From the NCBI GenBank assembly GCA_030668465.1, contig DAOUTX010000069.1, positions 1 through 6,158 on the forward strand: 6,158 nucleotides of DNA, given 5' to 3'. This document shows positions 5,831 to 6,158 of the stretch, in pieces (within the stretch, counting starts at the first letter, position 1; every line of letters begins with the position of its first letter). Origin of the DNA: Atribacterota bacterium. Its GTDB lineage: Bacteria; Atribacterota; Phoenicimicrobiia; Phoenicimicrobiales; Phoenicimicrobiaceae. The position numbers and the translations under genes were made by a program. The notes under the pieces were generated by a model. The model did not search any database. It had not been told where the DNA came from and saw only the letters and a list, made by a program, of their open reading frames with translations.

Positions 5831-6060
5831 AATGATTCCTTTTGTTTAACAAAAACAACTTTTTGAATTTTTCAAATGTATAGATCTATAGAACCAGTCC
5901 TTTTATTTTTTATTTCCAATAATTAATCACATTTTCATTCGCAATTAAATTAATCCTGATATTTTATTTTTTATACTTATTCCCCTTATCCCTCCTTCTT
6001 TTAAAAAATTTCCCATAAATTCAATTAATTTCTCTTTAGTTTCTTAAAAATAAAAAATAA
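5831..6060 (-). promoter_or_regulatory. Long 5' leader between the c-di-GMP aptamer and the membrane-protein gene
   Basis: About 230 nt, very AT-rich. Read on the minus strand it begins with a U-rich stretch directly after aptamer helix P1 (6060-6046). It also contains GAAGGAGGG (near 5998-5990) with no start codon at usable distance, and the perfect palindrome TATAGATCTATA at 5879-5890, which repeats aptamer sequence. A small AT hairpin, TTTTGTT/AACAAAA (5840-5854), overlaps the upstream edge of the AAAGGA ribosome binding site and could affect translation. I see no GC-rich intrinsic terminator inside it. One 23-codon frame (6016-5945) lacks a good ribosome binding site and is not called as a gene. 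Confidence 0.5.
5879..5890. repeat. Palindrome TATAGATCTATA shared with the riboswitch aptamer
   Basis: A perfect 12-bp palindrome about 50 nt before the membrane-protein start codon. Its sequence TAGATCTATAG recurs at 6101-6111 inside the aptamer. Because it is self-complementary, the leader copy can base-pair with the aptamer copy over about 10 bp in the transcript. Confidence 0.6.
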
Positions 6061-6158
6061 GCCGATAACCTAGCTGTCATGACTCTCATATGGGAAGTTT
6101 TAGATCTATAGCTTTGCGTCCTACCCTTTCGAGTAGTTTGCCTTTATCATGCTTTTTA
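6061..6158 (-). promoter_or_regulatory. Cyclic-di-GMP-I (GEMM-I) riboswitch aptamer
   Basis: Read on the minus strand, the hallmark order of GEMM-I is present. GATAAAGGCAAAC (6148-6136) opens the aptamer. A stem CTACTC/GGGTAG (6131-6136 with 6121-6126) is capped by a GAAA tetraloop (6127-6130). The near-invariant GACGCAAAGC (6120-6111) follows, then a second, more irregular helical arm (6110-6074). The 3' element CAGCTAGGTTATCGGC ends at 6061. P1 closes by GATAA (6148-6144) pairing with TTATC (6068-6064) and can be extended by AAGC/GCTT (6154-6151 with 6062-6059). This RNA class binds c-di-GMP and controls motility, adhesion and envelope genes in many anaerobes. Here it points leftward at the 152-residue membrane protein. 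A U-rich stretch follows P1 directly. The promoter lies outside the window. Confidence 0.92.

Overview
This is an AT-rich bacterial window with strong AGGAGG-type ribosome binding sites, short intergenic gaps, a [4Fe-4S] membrane polyferredoxin and a cyclic-di-GMP-I (GEMM-I) riboswitch. The mix suggests an anaerobic, low-GC lineage of the Bacillota or Atribacterota kind. That placement is an inference from style and gene content; no taxonomic marker gene is present.

Left third (1-2114, minus strand): a probable three-gene transcription unit reading right to left. The first gene is a NapH/YccM-like membrane [4Fe-4S] protein with a non-ATG start. It overlaps by ATGA a membrane-anchored protein carrying two copies of a small helical 'G-x-x-T-[LI]-x-E' module. 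After 63 bp comes the N-terminal part of a DUF4163/DUF3298 (RsiV/PdaC-like) envelope protein, cut off by the window edge. The first two genes look like a membrane redox unit.

Centre (2115-4582): a 554-bp, very AT-rich divergent intergenic region holds nested inverted repeats (13-bp outer arms, TCGATAC-cluster inner arms). Between the arms is a perfect consensus sigma-A promoter (TTGACA-17-TATAAT) with two operator-like repeats 30 bp apart around the expected transcription start. It reads into a MarR-family regulator followed by a MepA-like MATE efflux pump, a classic regulator-plus-pump pair. A strong hairpin at 4546-4582, usable from both strands, closes this unit against the convergent unit on the right.

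Right third (4584-6158, minus strand): a c-di-GMP-I riboswitch aptamer at the right edge reads leftward through a 230-nt leader into a small four-helix membrane protein of unknown function. After 65 bp follows a secreted or membrane-anchored protein built from two diverged copies of an '[FY][FY]...DI..A...DW' helical module. If the two genes are co-transcribed, c-di-GMP would control two uncharacterised envelope proteins. This is the most interesting part of the window, together with a palindromic 12-mer in the leader that is complementary to part of the aptamer.
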